A stretch of DNA of 64,000 nucleotides from Poa pratensis (Eukaryota; Streptophyta; Magnoliopsida; Poales; Poaceae), in assembly GCA_947311845.1 (NCBI GenBank), contig CAMZMU010000059.1:36462063-36526062 (forward strand). The letters run 5' to 3'. The position numbers and the translations under genes are program-made. This document shows positions 10,970-23,467 of the stretch, piece by piece. How positions within the stretch are numbered: position 1 is the first letter of the stretch; every line of letters begins with the position of its first letter. A model generated the notes under the pieces. It had not been told where the DNA came from. It worked only from the letters and a program-made list of their open reading frames with translations, and searched no databases.

Positions 10970-11649
10970 TCTATACTTTTTATAAAGCAAAACCCCATTA
11001 ACATATATTAAATTAGTCTATCTCCACATCCTAGATGTCAAACTCATTCACTATTTGAGCCATTCATTTATCCATGTCATCAACACATCATCCACTATTC
11101 GAAACATTCATTTATCCATGTCATCCCATATTTATTAATGATATTAATCCATCCATGCAAGCTATTCCCATTATAAATTCTTTTAGCCATACAATTTTCC
11201 ACATCATCAATTTTTTGCTGTTAAATACTCCCTCCGTTCCTGAATGTAAGGTGTATAGTTTTCTGCACGGAAATTAAGATGCGAGTATTTGGCATGCGGT
11301 GGACTCATTTTCTTCTGTAAAAGATCAGGAGATATGACTTCCTAATAGACACATATTGAAAACAATACGCCCTAGAAATTAGGATTTATTTTTGGATGGA
11401 TAAATTGTTCATAAATCGCATTATACCATATATTTTGGATTTTTTCTGAAAAAACTATGCACCTTACATCAAGGAACGGAGGGAGTATACGAACATTTCA
11501 TATCGATTAAAATTAGATATTCGAGTATTGTGGATAATCAAATCCTCCCTATTTTCAAGATTTTATCCATTTCATAAATCAAATCTCCTTTCTTTTATGG
11601 TAATAATTGTTTTAAGGTTCCCGCTGCAACGCGCGGGGCATCTTTCTAG
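10970..11649 (+). mobile_element. Putative non-autonomous Helitron
   Basis: The candidate 5' end is TCTATACTTTTTATAAAG, preceded by a host A. The candidate 3' end has a GC-rich stem-loop (CCCGC/GCGGG at 11620-11637), then 12 nt, then CTAG, followed by a host T. TC...CTRR ends, a 3' hairpin and insertion between A and T are Helitron rules. A similar 3' end occurs in the opposite orientation at 62840. It has no Rep/helicase and contains the Stowaway MITE at 11228-11485. The 5' end is the weaker call. Confidence 0.5.
11228..11485. mobile_element. Stowaway MITE (258 bp)
   Basis: Terminal inverted repeats start CTCCCTCCGTTCCTGAATGT and end in the mirrored ACATCAAGGAACGGAGGGAG. It is flanked by TA/TA target duplications (11226-11227, 11486-11487). 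No coding capacity; mobilised by Tc1/mariner-type transposase in trans. Confidence 0.92.
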
Positions 11650-11978
11650 TATACATAATTGTTGAGTGTGGTTCAGCGAAAACAGGTGCATTTGCACTGC
11701 GCATGCTTCCATAATCGAGTTACCTCCATGGTCGTAATTCCAGATTCAAAGCTAAGAAGCCTAAGATACATAAAATTGCTACTGTAAAGTATACACATAA
11801 AATGAAATCAAGAGACCATATTGATTGACGAGGTTTAGCTGAACTCCACATTCCCGGAAACGATTGAGGGGGCATCCTTCTCTCTGTTGAAGTCAATAAT
11901 TACACCGATGTGGTGCCTAACTGTTTTAGATGTCCACCATAACCCACCCTCTTGCCATCTCTGCCATGAGTCTCACGG

Positions 11979-12734
11979 CAGGGGCAGAGCTAGGTAGTCC
12001 GAGTCGAGTAAAAAGATTAGCAGTGGTTCCGCTAAATATTAACACATGCACCAGGTTAGATCGGATGAGTGCACCAGGTCTGACGAAATTCCCGAGTAAA
12101 AGCGTGCAATCTAGGCCATGAATGTGTTCGCGCAGTCACGCGTTTACTTTGCATCGCAAGTCTACTGTTGTGTGTGCCTTGTAAACGAGACAATGCGCAT
12201 GGTCCAAATACATCGATCGATTTACATGCATGTTGCTGGTCCTTCTCAAAATTCTGCGTTGGTGGTTTAGAAAAATCAACAAGCATCGGTCTATATATAA
12301 AACCTATCATCGTTTGATTCCTGACAATAAATCAACCCTGCAACTTTTCAAGTTGACATTAATTTTCTTCCTGATTTGTTTTGCACTTAATTTATTATAC
12401 AGAATGTAGAAAATTAGCTACGGGTGCAAAACTAAGTTAGTTACTCAAATAGGCAGAAGCTACATGAGAATGCATGACTATAGTAACACAATTTAAGGGC
12501 AAACGTAGCTCTACTCCCGTCGAGCATCAATGAGAGAACAAATATTGGAAAATATTTTTCTAACTTAACAAGTTATATTTACATCTTGCTAATGTTTATT
12601 TGAAAATTTGAAATCAAGTTGCTACTTAGCCAATATTGACCCCATCCGCTGATAGCTAACTTCTTTTTACAAAATTATCATCTAATAGTTAAACTTGTGC
12701 AGCAGGTTGTTTTTTCTTTCTAGCTCCGCCCGTG
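11979..12734. mobile_element. hAT-type MITE (756 bp)
   Basis: A perfect 8-bp target duplication TCTCACGG (11971-11978 and 12735-12742) flanks termini CAGGGGCAGAGCTAG and its near mirror CTAGCTCCGCCCGTG (13 of 15 positions agree). The 8-bp duplication and CAGGGG-type ends define the hAT superfamily. No transposase is recognisable inside, so it is non-autonomous. Confidence 0.85.
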
Positions 12735-13621
12735 TCTCACGGTTATTTATGTATTGTCACTAGCAGGGCCGGTCCAATGAAATTGGACCGGAGGTGATAT
12801 ATTTTATATTAAACTTTTATACTTATCTATTTGTATGTAACATGTTACAATTTTTACTAAGTATGATTTTTCCATTTGTTGGCACAATTTGACCACTAAT
12901 TGGCTGTGTTACTAAAAATTAGTTTTTTAATGAATAAGGTAGGGGAAGCTTCTGTGAAGAATTGAATCCGTGTGGCTGGGTCGTACATCTACTTCCCAAC
13001 TAAGTGAGTTAGACTCACTTCGTCACTAAATATTAATTGTTGTCTTTTTTATTTGTACTGAATATCTGAAAGATAGTAAGCTATATTTTATGACAAAAGT
13101 ATGTTCTGAAACTATTTTTATAATGCAAAATTTATATAATTAATATTTTATCGTAAAGATCTGCAAAGAACACGATCTAACAAGAATCTCAATAGAGGTT
13201 TCTAGCGTATGATAAATTAAGCATATTTATAGAAAATTATGGAGTATAAACTTAATAAATTTATTCTTTACTCCTTTTTCGTGGTCAAAATTGTATTACA
13301 AGTCAAAATTTAACAAAGTGTGCATGTTTTTTACTTGATACTGAAACAATATTGTTTACAGTAATCACCAGTAATATAGATTGGTCTGGATTATAATATG
13401 TTTGCATATGTAAATTTTATTTGACATGCTCTTATGCAATATGTTTGTCATCATCTGGTGTATACATGTCCCCTGTCAGTTTATGAAATAAAATGAATTG
13501 CGCGGAACTAAGCACGTAAATACTTCTGAAGTACATGGATTGAGTTATATAAATATAACATTGTTGCATTTTGTCTTGTCTACTTTTATCCGTATGTATT
13601 TATACTATTTTTTATACATAT

Positions 13622-15030
13622 TGAAGGGAATCGTGGGCAAATTTTTTTTTTCCTAACAATGATAACCATAAACTAGCCAGAATCTATTACTATGCAGATA
13701 TACCGTAACGGAGGGGATCGATGTACATACCCTTGTAGACCGATAGCGGGGATTATGCTCCCGCAACAAGCGTTGTCGAAATAGACGACGTAACCTACCT
13801 CGAGGTCACGAAGAACTTGGTGCGACGAAGACGAAGGCGGCGCCGACCTCAAGGTGGTGAAGAGGAAGAAGACAACTTACAGTGCCACCCGTGTAGCACC
13901 TCGTAGTTCCACACACGTACGGTGTAGATGACGACCTCCGGGCTCCAGACCAGCAGAGCAGCGGAAGCGGAAGATTGGATCAAATAGCACGGTAGTGTGC
14001 GTATAGTGGAGAGACTTCCCTCCTTGTACATAGCTCCAGAAACGGAACCACGCTCAAGGTTGGAGAGAAGAAAAGGAGAAGGATGGATTTTCTAGGCAGG
14101 AGGGCACCCATATATATAGGTGGAGGGAGGATGCCCATCTTGGTGGCTTGGCCATGTGGGACTAAACCACATGGCCAGCCACACCATGGGAGCTGCGCCG
14201 GCCCTAGGTGGGCCCCATGTGGCCCACCTAGGCCGGCTGGCCCTCCTCCCCTTTTTCCCTTTGGGGGTTTTCCCCTAATGGGACTCTAAGGCCCATTTAG
14301 GTTTAATGCCTTTAAAAATTCGAAATTAATTAAATAAAAATATATTTAATCACTAATAACACTTATTAATATTAAATACATATTATTTAATTCATTCTAG
14401 CTCCAAAACATATTTCATTACCTCCAATCAACATCGGACATGTCCCGGAACGCTTCCGGGGTCTCCGGTTTCTTTCTCTCTTATATCCAATCCAATCGTC
14501 ACCTACCCTTAAGTGTGTTACCCTACGGTTCAGGATCACACAGACATGAACGAGACATGTTCTCCAATCAATGACTAACAGCGGGATCTGGATACCCATG
14601 ATAGCCCCTGTGCGTCCACGAAAGTCTTTTATCGTTCGAACCTTTAGACGTCCAGTCTCAACCTTTTGCCTGGCGATATTTAGATTGTCCGAGCATTGTT
14701 CTCTGGTATCACGATTACCGAGCATGATCTCGTCATTGACAAATCTATCTTTACTCATCTGTGATATTATATCCCCGTGACCTAGTCACATGCTTGCAAG
14801 CTCATTGATGCAATCTCACCGAGTGGGCCCAGAGTATCTATCCTGCTATGTGGATTGGCAAATCCCGCTCTTGATCACTCGCCTCCACTGCTTCCTTCGG
14901 ATACACGAAAGTGTCACATTTATTGTCACGCTATATAAGACATGCCGTTTGATGCAATCAAAGCACCTTCCAGAAGCAGCGATTTGATATGACCTCACAG
15001 TCGAAGGTATGAGCACTACGTTTCTATATC
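13622..15030 (-). repeat. Truncated 3' LTR of the Copia element
   Basis: Collinear with 27097-28508, including the block at 14400-14780 that matches 27890-28260 nearly base for base. Relative to the other LTR it lacks the outer 269 bp of U3 (equivalent of 28509-28777). The junction at 15030/15031 goes straight into RNase H coding sequence. Confidence 0.88.
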
Positions 15031-15753
15031 GTATGGGTCAATGTCATAACTTGCATCGTCGTAACCTTTTACGGCAAGTTGTCTTTTCACTTTCACCCCA
15101 TACCAGAAAACATATCTTCAGTTCTCTTTAGACACTGAAGGATATACTTAACGTTTGTTCATTGATCCATCCAGGGACCACTCTAGAACCGTTCTTCAAC
15201 CAAGAACTTGGGTCACACCAAGTCGAGCTTTCAGTATGATAGAATCTATGGCTGAGGCATAGAGGATGTCGGACATCCGTTTCTTTCAATAACTATCGCT
15301 GAAACGCCAAGATAAACTTAATATTTTACCTAGTCATACAAGTAAGAACTTTTTCTTCGCTTGTTCTATTCTGAAACATTTTAGAATCTTAACCTAGGAA
15401 AATATTCCGACCTAATGTTATTAAGCCCCTTTTGATCTATACAAATTATAAATCTAAAGCCTAATAATTTTAACTTCATCCACAGAAGATTTGATCACTT
15501 AAATAATCATTTATACTTTACTAGAGGATCTGTATCATTCTTAATATGTCATTACATATAAAATCAGGAATGACACCTAGCTCCCACTTAAATACGCCAT
15601 CCGTATAAAAGACCAGGGAATTTCTTTTATCTCCCACTCAAATATGTCATTCACATATGAGATCAAGAAAAGCTACATAGCTCCCACTCACTTCTTTGTA
15701 AATGCAGATTTCTTCAACTATTTTGGACGACTCCAAAATCCTTTGATCACATT
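15031..15753 (-). pseudogene. Copia RNase H / RT remnant, left part
   Basis: Reading the minus strand from about 15170 to 15031 gives ILQCLKRTEDMFSG and KGYDDASYDIDPYD, which match the Copia RNase H start (LKYLRRTKDMFLVYGG...GYTDAS). Farther right, minus-strand 15769-15700 continues the RT motif that is interrupted by the LINE (NVIKGFWSRPK). The repeated AGTGGGAG-type words on the minus strand (15580-15690) resemble polypurine tracts. Frames are broken by stops. Confidence 0.7.
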
Positions 15754-15809
15754 ATCAAAGTGAAGATTGATCAATCATTATACATGTCCTAAGGGATTAG
15801 GGGGACACG

Positions 15810-18800
15810 ATGTTGGAGGGGGCCGAGCGGATGGGCGACACCGGAGGCGACTCCGGCGGTGTACCCAAAGGAACGCCGCTGCAAGGTCGTTTCTGGGCAA
15901 GCTCGTCGGAGAGTTCCGATGAAGACGACGACGGTGAGTCTCTCGCTTCGGAGGTAAGTTCGATGTCGTGGAGTTATCTGTGTAGGACGCCGGAGGCAAG
16001 ATCTGGTCGCGATCTCAAGGAGGTGAAGGGAAAGAGAGGTAACCGTAGGCGGCTGCGGGAGTGGGCGGCAAGGGAGCTGGAGGATACCGCAACCTCGCCA
16101 GTCATTCTGCGACGTCGCGCACCATCGCCGGATTTCAAGATACCGGTGATACCTCCGACGGTCTTCACACTTGGCGACGCTTTTGTTGCGGCGGAGTGGA
16201 CTGTCGTAGGCCGCAAAGGTAAGGTGAGGAGGAACCTTTCTTCTCATTCGACGGCACCGGGGAGATCACCGGCGTCCGCTGGCGGTGCTGCGCCGCGGTT
16301 CTCGGATCGCGTGATTTGCGGTCCTAATTTTTCAAAAATCAGCAAAGCGAGTGGTTCCAACGGGCACAAGGCCCAGATCGGCCCACCTGAATGCTTTGGA
16401 CCGCAGAGAAACATGGGCGGCAGGCAGCATATAGGCCACAAGGGCACTTTTTCTTATGTTCCGCCATCGCGACCAAAAGGCACAAGGCCCAGGGTGCTTG
16501 CGTCTGCAGGCGTTTTAGGGTTGCGACGTACTCAGCAGAGGTCTATTCCTTTTCTCTCGAGAGAGACGCCGCTGCAGAACCCTTCGGTTTTTCGACGTGC
16601 TTCTTCGTCCTACGCCATGGCTGGTAGGGCTCCTGGTTTCAATGGCGGTTCTGGCTACGGCCCCAATTTCCAAGGTAATGGAAGGCAGATCAGAAACAAC
16701 AGTGGTTACCAGGGACAGGGACGTGGGAATTCAGGTTCTGGTCAGCATGCAGATGTAGGGGGCAGATCTGACGGATCAACGGCACAAGGTTTTTCGAATC
16801 AACACTTTCGTTCATCCGGGCAGAATCAGTTTGTGCGCGGGAGGGAAGTGGTACTGCTTTTGGTAATCGTGATGATGACTATGCACCAAGGGGCTTTGGA
16901 GATGGATCACGGGAGTTTGGAGGCAACTTTGGGCACTTCAATGAGGGCTCTTACGAAAGAAACAATAGACAGAATTTCGGCTTCGGAGGCAATGGAGGTA
17001 ATCTGAGGTACCGCAACAATAATGCTAACTCCAATTTTGCTGGTAGCTCGCGGGGTACGTACCGCCCAAGGGACAAGTCTGTTGGGAGAGGTTTGGCTAG
17101 GCCGAATGTGGTTCAGAATATTCCAAACAACAGTGTGAACATAGATACTCATCGGGAGGATGTTAGGATCGACCCAGTTGCTGCGACGCGGCTGCCTTCA
17201 AGTGTGCAAGATAAAACACAAGGGTCTGTCAAAGCGGTCGAGCAGAAGGCGGTAGCCAATACCCAAACAAAAGCCAAGAAACAGACACTTTGTTTTAAGT
17301 GTAACCTGAACGGTCACCTTGCGACTGAATGCAAGGCTGTTCTGTGTGTCTATTGTGATTCTGTACTGCATCCGGAGGAGGCTTGTCCGTTGTTGAAAAT
17401 GCCGAAGCCTAGAGCTGTTTTGTACGGGATGGCGAGTGAGCGTCTCATGTGGTTCGAGGTCGAAAAATCTGAAGGACTGCGGGAGAAGAATGAAAGTGGC
17501 AAAGTTGGAAGGATCAAGATTTCAGGGGGTAGCATGTCGGCACCTCAAGTTCTGAAGGAACTCGAGTGGCTAGTCCCGGGTGATCATCAGTGGGAAATTG
17601 TACCAGCTGGTGAGAGCGCTTTCAGAGTGGTTTTTCCCACTAAAGCGGACCTAGTGAGATTAAAAAAATTAAGTTCGTTGAGGTAGAGGGAACAGAGATG
17701 TCGATGCATTTTGAAGAGTGGTCATCCAAAGCCTTCGACAAGTGGGGACTATATGACATTTGGATTCGTATCTTTGGATGTCCCGACACTCTTTGCCGGG
17801 ATTATCTTGCCTTGTTTGCAGTGGGTTCTCTGGTTGGGAAAACAAAGGAGGTTGATATGAGGTTTACAAGGGATAATGGCATTGTTAGACAGCGCATTGA
17901 TTGTGCCAATCCGCAGGAAATCCCAAGACAGGTCGATTATTCTTATGATGGAGAAGGTTATGGGGTCACTTTTGAGATAGAAGCGGCAGATGGCTCTCTA
18001 GTTGCAGCGGGTGATTTTATCATGAATGAGCCTCAAGAGGATGGTGATGCTGGTCGTGATAGAGCTGATGGAAAAGATAAAGAGAACACTAAAGATAAAA
18101 ATAAGGAGGTAGATGACTCTGCAAAACATAACAAGTCGAATGAAACGACTGTGGCGATGGACACGGATGACAAACCAAGTGATTGCGTTGATCAGCTAAG
18201 CAATATGAATGAGAAAATCCAATTCGGCTCTTTTAGCTCATCTTTTATCTCATCGTCACCGATAGCCGGCTCCAAGTCTGTGCCGTCTAAGAGGTGGTAT
18301 CAAATGGTTGAGGAGGAAGAGGCTGAGTTAGCTCACTCAGCTCCAGTTAAAGGTGGTAAGGAGAGTGAGGTCACGGCAGTGACTCAGACAGAGGTGTTAC
18401 AGTGTGATCTGGGGGTTCTCGCACAGCGGACGGTGACCGAGGCACCGCTCGATATGGTGTCTAATCTTGAGGGAGAGTTGTCGCAGATGTTTGGGGCCGT
18501 GACCGTGGTTGACTGCCCGTCTGAAGATGTTGTACCACTAACTACTTCTCATCAGATCTTGCAACCAGGACAACAGTATGTGCTAGAGGAAATCGAGCAG
18601 CCTGCAATCAATGTGCAGATCTCTGAAGAAACAGCATGTCAACACGGTTATATACAGAGTCATGAGCTCACGGCAGAAAATCAAGAGGCGGGGGCTTTGT
18701 CTGCTGGTGCGGCAGGGTTTGGGTCTGGTTCGAGGCTGGAGGCCGAGCGTCAGACAGTGATATCTCCAGTGCAGCTTCAAGAGTCCCCAACTTATAAAAC

Positions 18801-19611
18801 TGCTGGTCTTGAGCAGCGGCAGGAGACTGAAGTTGTGTCTCCGACAGTGTCTTATCTTAAAAAAGATGGTACGGCGAGCCCAGTTCATGATGTTCAGGAA
18901 GGGCTTGTGGGTGTTGATGTGCAGTCCAACCTGACCACACTGAAATGCTGCACTACTCCAAAGGTCTCAGCAAAAGGCAAGGAAGTTATGTCTGCTTCGA
19001 ATGCCAAAACCCCAACCAGTACGGGGCATTGCAAGCAGAAGGGGACGGGTGTTTTTCTAGGCGGTCGTTACTCAAGGTCTGAGGTGATTTCTTTTGGAGG
19101 CATACCTGAGGAGGCTGCAGTGGGGGTCCGGTCTAGTGGGCGTATACAACCTAATGCCGACGTTACCCAGATGGAGCGAGCCAAGCAGAGGTCTCAAGCT
19201 AGGGACAACATATTTGCAGGTACTGATTTATTACATAAGTTCTCTATTGCTTCGATTCCTAATGAAGTGGTAGTTGCTAGGGCGGCTAAGTTAGGGGTTT
19301 CCTTGGGTAAATCACCTATTCAAATTGAAACTTCAGTAACCCTCTTAAAAGACTTAGACTGGGATAGAACTCTAGTTATGCTTAAGAGAAAGGAGGCGAT
19401 GGTTGATACAGAAACTGATAATGCGGGTAGTCTGGTGTTGAATGAAGCAAATAAATTGTCGGTGGATCTTCTAGAGGAGGAGGCTCAGTTAGCAATGGAT
19501 CACAAGGATCCTCCTGCTAAAACTGCTAGAAACACTAGAGGTAGAACCAAAAAAAATATTGTGGGAGAGGTTTCTGCTGTTCGTCGAAGCGCTAGACTAA
19601 GAAAGAATTAA
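15810..19611 (+). pseudogene. LINE ORF1 (about 1270 codons, zinc knuckle), two frameshifts
   Basis: Three abutting frames form one protein: 15810 to about 16850, about 16850 to 17670, and about 17670 to 19611. The first shift lies in a G/A-rich stretch at about 16850, where a Gly/Asn/Arg-rich segment continues in another frame. The second is at an A7 run near 17661-17667, where VRLKK continues as KFVEVEGTEMSMHFEEW. The first part is acidic then Gly/Ser/Arg-rich. A double knuckle CFKCNLNGHLATEC plus CVYCDSVLHPEEAC lies near 17300. A DUF4283-like segment (WEIVPAGESAFRVVFPTKAD) follows, then a long acidic, low-complexity tail ending in a basic RRSARLRKN. Probable RNA-binding/assembly protein of the LINE. 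The very long tail has no domain I recognise. Confidence 0.8.
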
Positions 19612-19623
19612 GTTCCAACGAAA

Positions 19624-22600
19624 ATGAAAGGGTGTTTTTGGAACAACGATGGGTTTGGGGATACAGCTAAACACTGGTTTATTCATGAGTCTATAAGAGA
19701 TCACAAGCTGGACTTTTTTGCTATTCAGGAAACTGGTAGAGATAATTTTTCTGCTCCTTTTCTTAGATTTTTGGCTGCTGGTTTGGACTATGCTTGGTAC
19801 TGCCTCCCTCCACAAGGGAGGTCCGGGGGTATTCTAGTCGGTATTAACTTGCAAACTCTTTCAGTTAAGGGGGTCGACAATGGAGATAGATGTGTAAAAA
19901 TCGATCTTACGACAAAATGTGATGGTTTTGAATGGTCTTTAGTAGCTGTGTATGGGGCGGCTCAAGAGGAGCAGAAACAAGCGTTTTTGGCTGAGCTAGT
20001 TAGGATTTGCGAGCACCAATCTAAACCAATGCTTATTGGGGGGGGGGGGGGGGGAGGGACTTTAATATCTTGCGTAGACAGGAAGAAAAGAGCAATGACA
20101 ATTTTAATTCTCGCTGGCCTTTCCTTTTTAATACCATTATCGAGAGCTTAGATTTAAAAGAAATCCATCTCTCCGGCAGACAGTATACCTGGATGAGTCG
20201 CAGAGATACACCTACGTATGAAAAGCTGGATAGGATTTTGTCCAATGTACAATGGGAACAGAAGTTCCCTCTTGTGTCGGTGAGGGCTCTTGAAAGAGCA
20301 GGTTCTGATCACACCCCGTTGCTTCTCGATTCGGGTGAACAAGCTCACCTCGGGAACAAACGACATTTTTCTTTTGAGTTGTCCTGGTTTAGGCAAGAGG
20401 GTTTTGTTGACCTAGTTGCGCAAGTTTGGGCTTCGGTTACTAATGGCAGAACTAGTATGGAAAGGTGGCAGAACAAGATGCGCCATCTTAGGAGTTTTTT
20501 AAGAGGGTGGGCAAAAAATCTAAGTGGAGAATACAAAAAAGAAAGGGATCGGTTGATATTGCTAATCGAGGGTTTAGAGGCCAAGGCCGAAATAAACCCC
20601 CTTGATTCAAATGAAACAGAGGCATTAAAAGATGCAAATTCTAGAATAGCTAAGCTCAGGAGAGACGAAGAAGCTAAATGAGCTCAAAGAGCTAAAGTGA
20701 AACATATTCAAGAAGGGGGAAATAATACCAAATATTTTCATTTGATTGCAAACGGGAAGCATCGAAAGAAAAGAATTTTTCAATTGGAACAAGATGAGGG
20801 TATTGTGGTTGGGCAAGAAAATCTGAAAGTTTACATTACTCAATTTTACAAGAAACTTTTTGGTGCTCCAGAGGAAAATTTCTTCTCTATGGACGAGTCC
20901 GTAGTAGAGGACATTCCGCAGCTATCAGAGGAGGAGAATTCTATTTTGAAAGCAGACTTCACCGAAAAAGAGGTGTATGATGCGATTTTTCAAATGGAAA
21001 AGAATAAGGCGCCAGGACCTGATGGTTTCCCGGCAGAGTTTTACCAAACATGTTGGAATATCATTAAACTTGATCTAATGGATATGTTTCGGGATTTTCA
21101 CAAGGGAAATCTACCTATATTCCATTTGAATTTCGGGACTATCATTCTATTACCTAAAAAGGAAGATGCCATACAAATACAGTAATATCGTCCTATTTGC
21201 TTACTTAACGTAAGCTTTAAAATTTTCACTAAGGTGGCTACTAATCGCATCTCTAAGGTGGCACATACTGTTGTTAGACCAACTCAAACGGCATTTATGC
21301 CTGGACGACACATACTTGAGGGAGTTGTTGTCTTACACGAGACAATACATGAACTTCACAAAGAAAAGTTAGATGGAGTTCTTCTTAAGATTGATTTCGA
21401 AAAAGCATACGATAAGGTTAAGTGGCCATTTCTTTTGCAAGCACTTCGTATGAAAGGTTTCCACCCGACTTGGTGTAAATGGATTCAAGAATTCATTAGC
21501 CGAGGTTGTGTGGGAATAAGAGTAAATGAAGACATCGGCCATAATTTCCAAACACAAAAGGGTCTTAGGCAAGGAGATCCCCTCTCTCCTATTCTTTTTA
21601 ATGTGGTGGCGGATATGTTAGTTATTCTAATAAATCGTGCAAAAGAAATGGTCAATTTGGAGGACTCATCCCCCATCTAGTGGAGGGCGGTGTCTCGATT
21701 TTACAATATGCGGATGACACAATTATTTTTATGGAACATGACTTGAATAAGGCGCTCAACATGAAATTGATCTTGTGCTTCTTTGAATAACTTTCCGGAC
21801 TTAAAATTAATTTTCATAAAAGTGAGCTCTATTGTTTTGGACAAGCTAAAACAATGGAGGAAGATTACAGACAACTTTTTGGATGTGAGTCTGGTTCGTT
21901 TCCTTTCAAGTATTTGGGAATACCAATTCATTTCAGAAAGCTGAAAAACGGGGAATGGAAACCGGTTGAAGACCGCTTTGAAAGAAAGTTGAGTAGTTGG
22001 ATAGGCAAACTTTTATCTTATGGTGATAGATTGATACTCATAAATTCTGTTCTCACAAGTCTACCCATGTTCATGTTGTCCTTTCTTGAAATTCCCAAGG
22101 GAGTAAGGAAAAGACTCGACTTCTATAGATCAAGATTCTTTTGGCAGAGTGATGGCCATAAAAAGAAATATCGGCTTACTAAATGGAATATTATTTGCAG
22201 ACCTAGAGACCAAGGGGGTCTAGGAATAGAGGTTCTAGAGTTAAAAAACAAGTGCTTACTATGTAAATGGCTTTACAAGCTAATGAATGAGCAAGGAGTG
22301 TGGCAAGAACTGTTACAAAATAAATATGTGCATTCTAAAACTCTCTCTCAAGTAACAGTAACTCCTTTTGACTCTCCTTTTTGGAAAGGGCTTATGAAAG
22401 TCAAGAATGATTTTTTTAAGAATGGATCTTCTGTGGTTGGCAACGGAAGGAACACAAGGTTCTGGGAAGATGTGTGGCTAGGAGATTCCACCCTAGCGCA
22501 ACAATACCCATTGCTGTATAACATAGCTCATCATAAACAAGTTTTGGTAGCTCAAGCTTTATCTCAGCCTCTGAATATCACGTTTAGGAGAAATTTAACT

Positions 22601-23301
22601 GAAAACAAATGGGAACAATGGTTACATTTAGTAAATCGTCTAATGGACATCAACCTTTCAGAGGAGCCGGATAGGTTTGTGTGGAGTTTGACTAATTCTG
22701 GGATTTTTACAGTGAAATCCATGTATTTAGATTACATGCAAGGCCACACCGTTTTTCTAAAAAAAATATTTGGAAGATGAAAGTGCCACTAAAAATCAAG
22801 ATTTTTATGTGGTTCCTATATCGTAAGGTTATTTTAACTAAGGATAATCTTGTCAAAAGGAATTGGAACGGTAACAAGTGCTGCTCCTTTTGTGACACCG
22901 AAGAAACAATTCAACATCTTTTCTTCGATTGTCCTTTTGCTAAATTGATTTGGCGTATTGTACACGTAGCTTTTAATATTACACCACCTAAAAACATTGA
23001 GCATTTGTTTGGTAATTGGCTAAGGGGTATTGACAAGTCAGAACTCAAGCCTATTCGGGTGGGGATGTGTGCAATACTATGGACGATTTGGAATGTCCGA
23101 AATGATTTTGTCTTTAACAAGCCAAAAAATACATCTTTTTTGTAGGTCATTCTGTTGATTACTCACTGGATCCGATCATGGTCCTATCTCCAACATGTGG
23201 AGCAACGCCATGGTATGGATTTTGGATGTACCCGGTTGGAGACGGTCGCCAAGGACTTCTTCAACTGTGCGGGCTGGCGTGCTGAGAAACGATTACAATA
23301 A
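19624..23301 (+). pseudogene. LINE ORF2 (endonuclease, RT, zf-RVT), multiply broken
   Basis: The endonuclease begins MKGCFWNNDGFGD and has LDFFAIQETG and VAVYGAAQEEQKQAF; its GDFN motif is disrupted by a 17-G run at 20038-20054 that shifts the frame. The matching frame resumes with LRRQEEKSNDN and SDHTPLLL. Reverse transcriptase: KNKAPGPDGFPAEFY, YRPICLLN, LLKIDFEKAYDKVKW, GLRQGDPLSPILF and the catalytic YADD. zf-RVT near 22880 has CSFCDTEETIQHLFFDC. Breaks: stop TGA 20679-20681, stop TAA 21183-21185, a shift near 21660, stop TAA near 21787-21789, a shift at an A8 run near 22761-22768, and stop TAG 23143-23145. The frame ends at TAA 23299-23301. There is no RNase H. Inactive copy. Confidence 0.88.
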
Positions 23302-23467
23302 TGTTTTCCTTTTTATGTTTTAGTCTTTTCCTTTGGTTGATACATGTATCGACCCTTTGTGATCAGTGATTTTGTATCGAACTATGGAATAACTTGGCAA
23401 TAAAATAATAAAGCGGCCGTATGCATCATTTTGATGCAGAGGCTGGGGGTGCCCTTTTCTAAAAAAA

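Larger units (their letters stand above)
15769..23467 (+). mobile_element. L1-type LINE, full length (7.7 kb), inserted in Copia RT
   Basis: A perfect 15-bp target duplication ATCAAAGTGAAGATT lies at 15754-15768 and 23468-23482. The element ends with AATAAA (23399-23404) and an A-tail (23461-23467). Structure: very short 5'UTR, ORF1 (15810-19611), ORF2 (19624-23301). It belongs to a different family from the LINE at 2.6-8.3 kb: ORF1 is three times longer, ORF2 has no RNase H domain, and the ORFs are separated by 12 nt and do not overlap. ORF1 has two frameshifts; ORF2 has three frameshifts and four internal stops. Confidence 0.93.
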
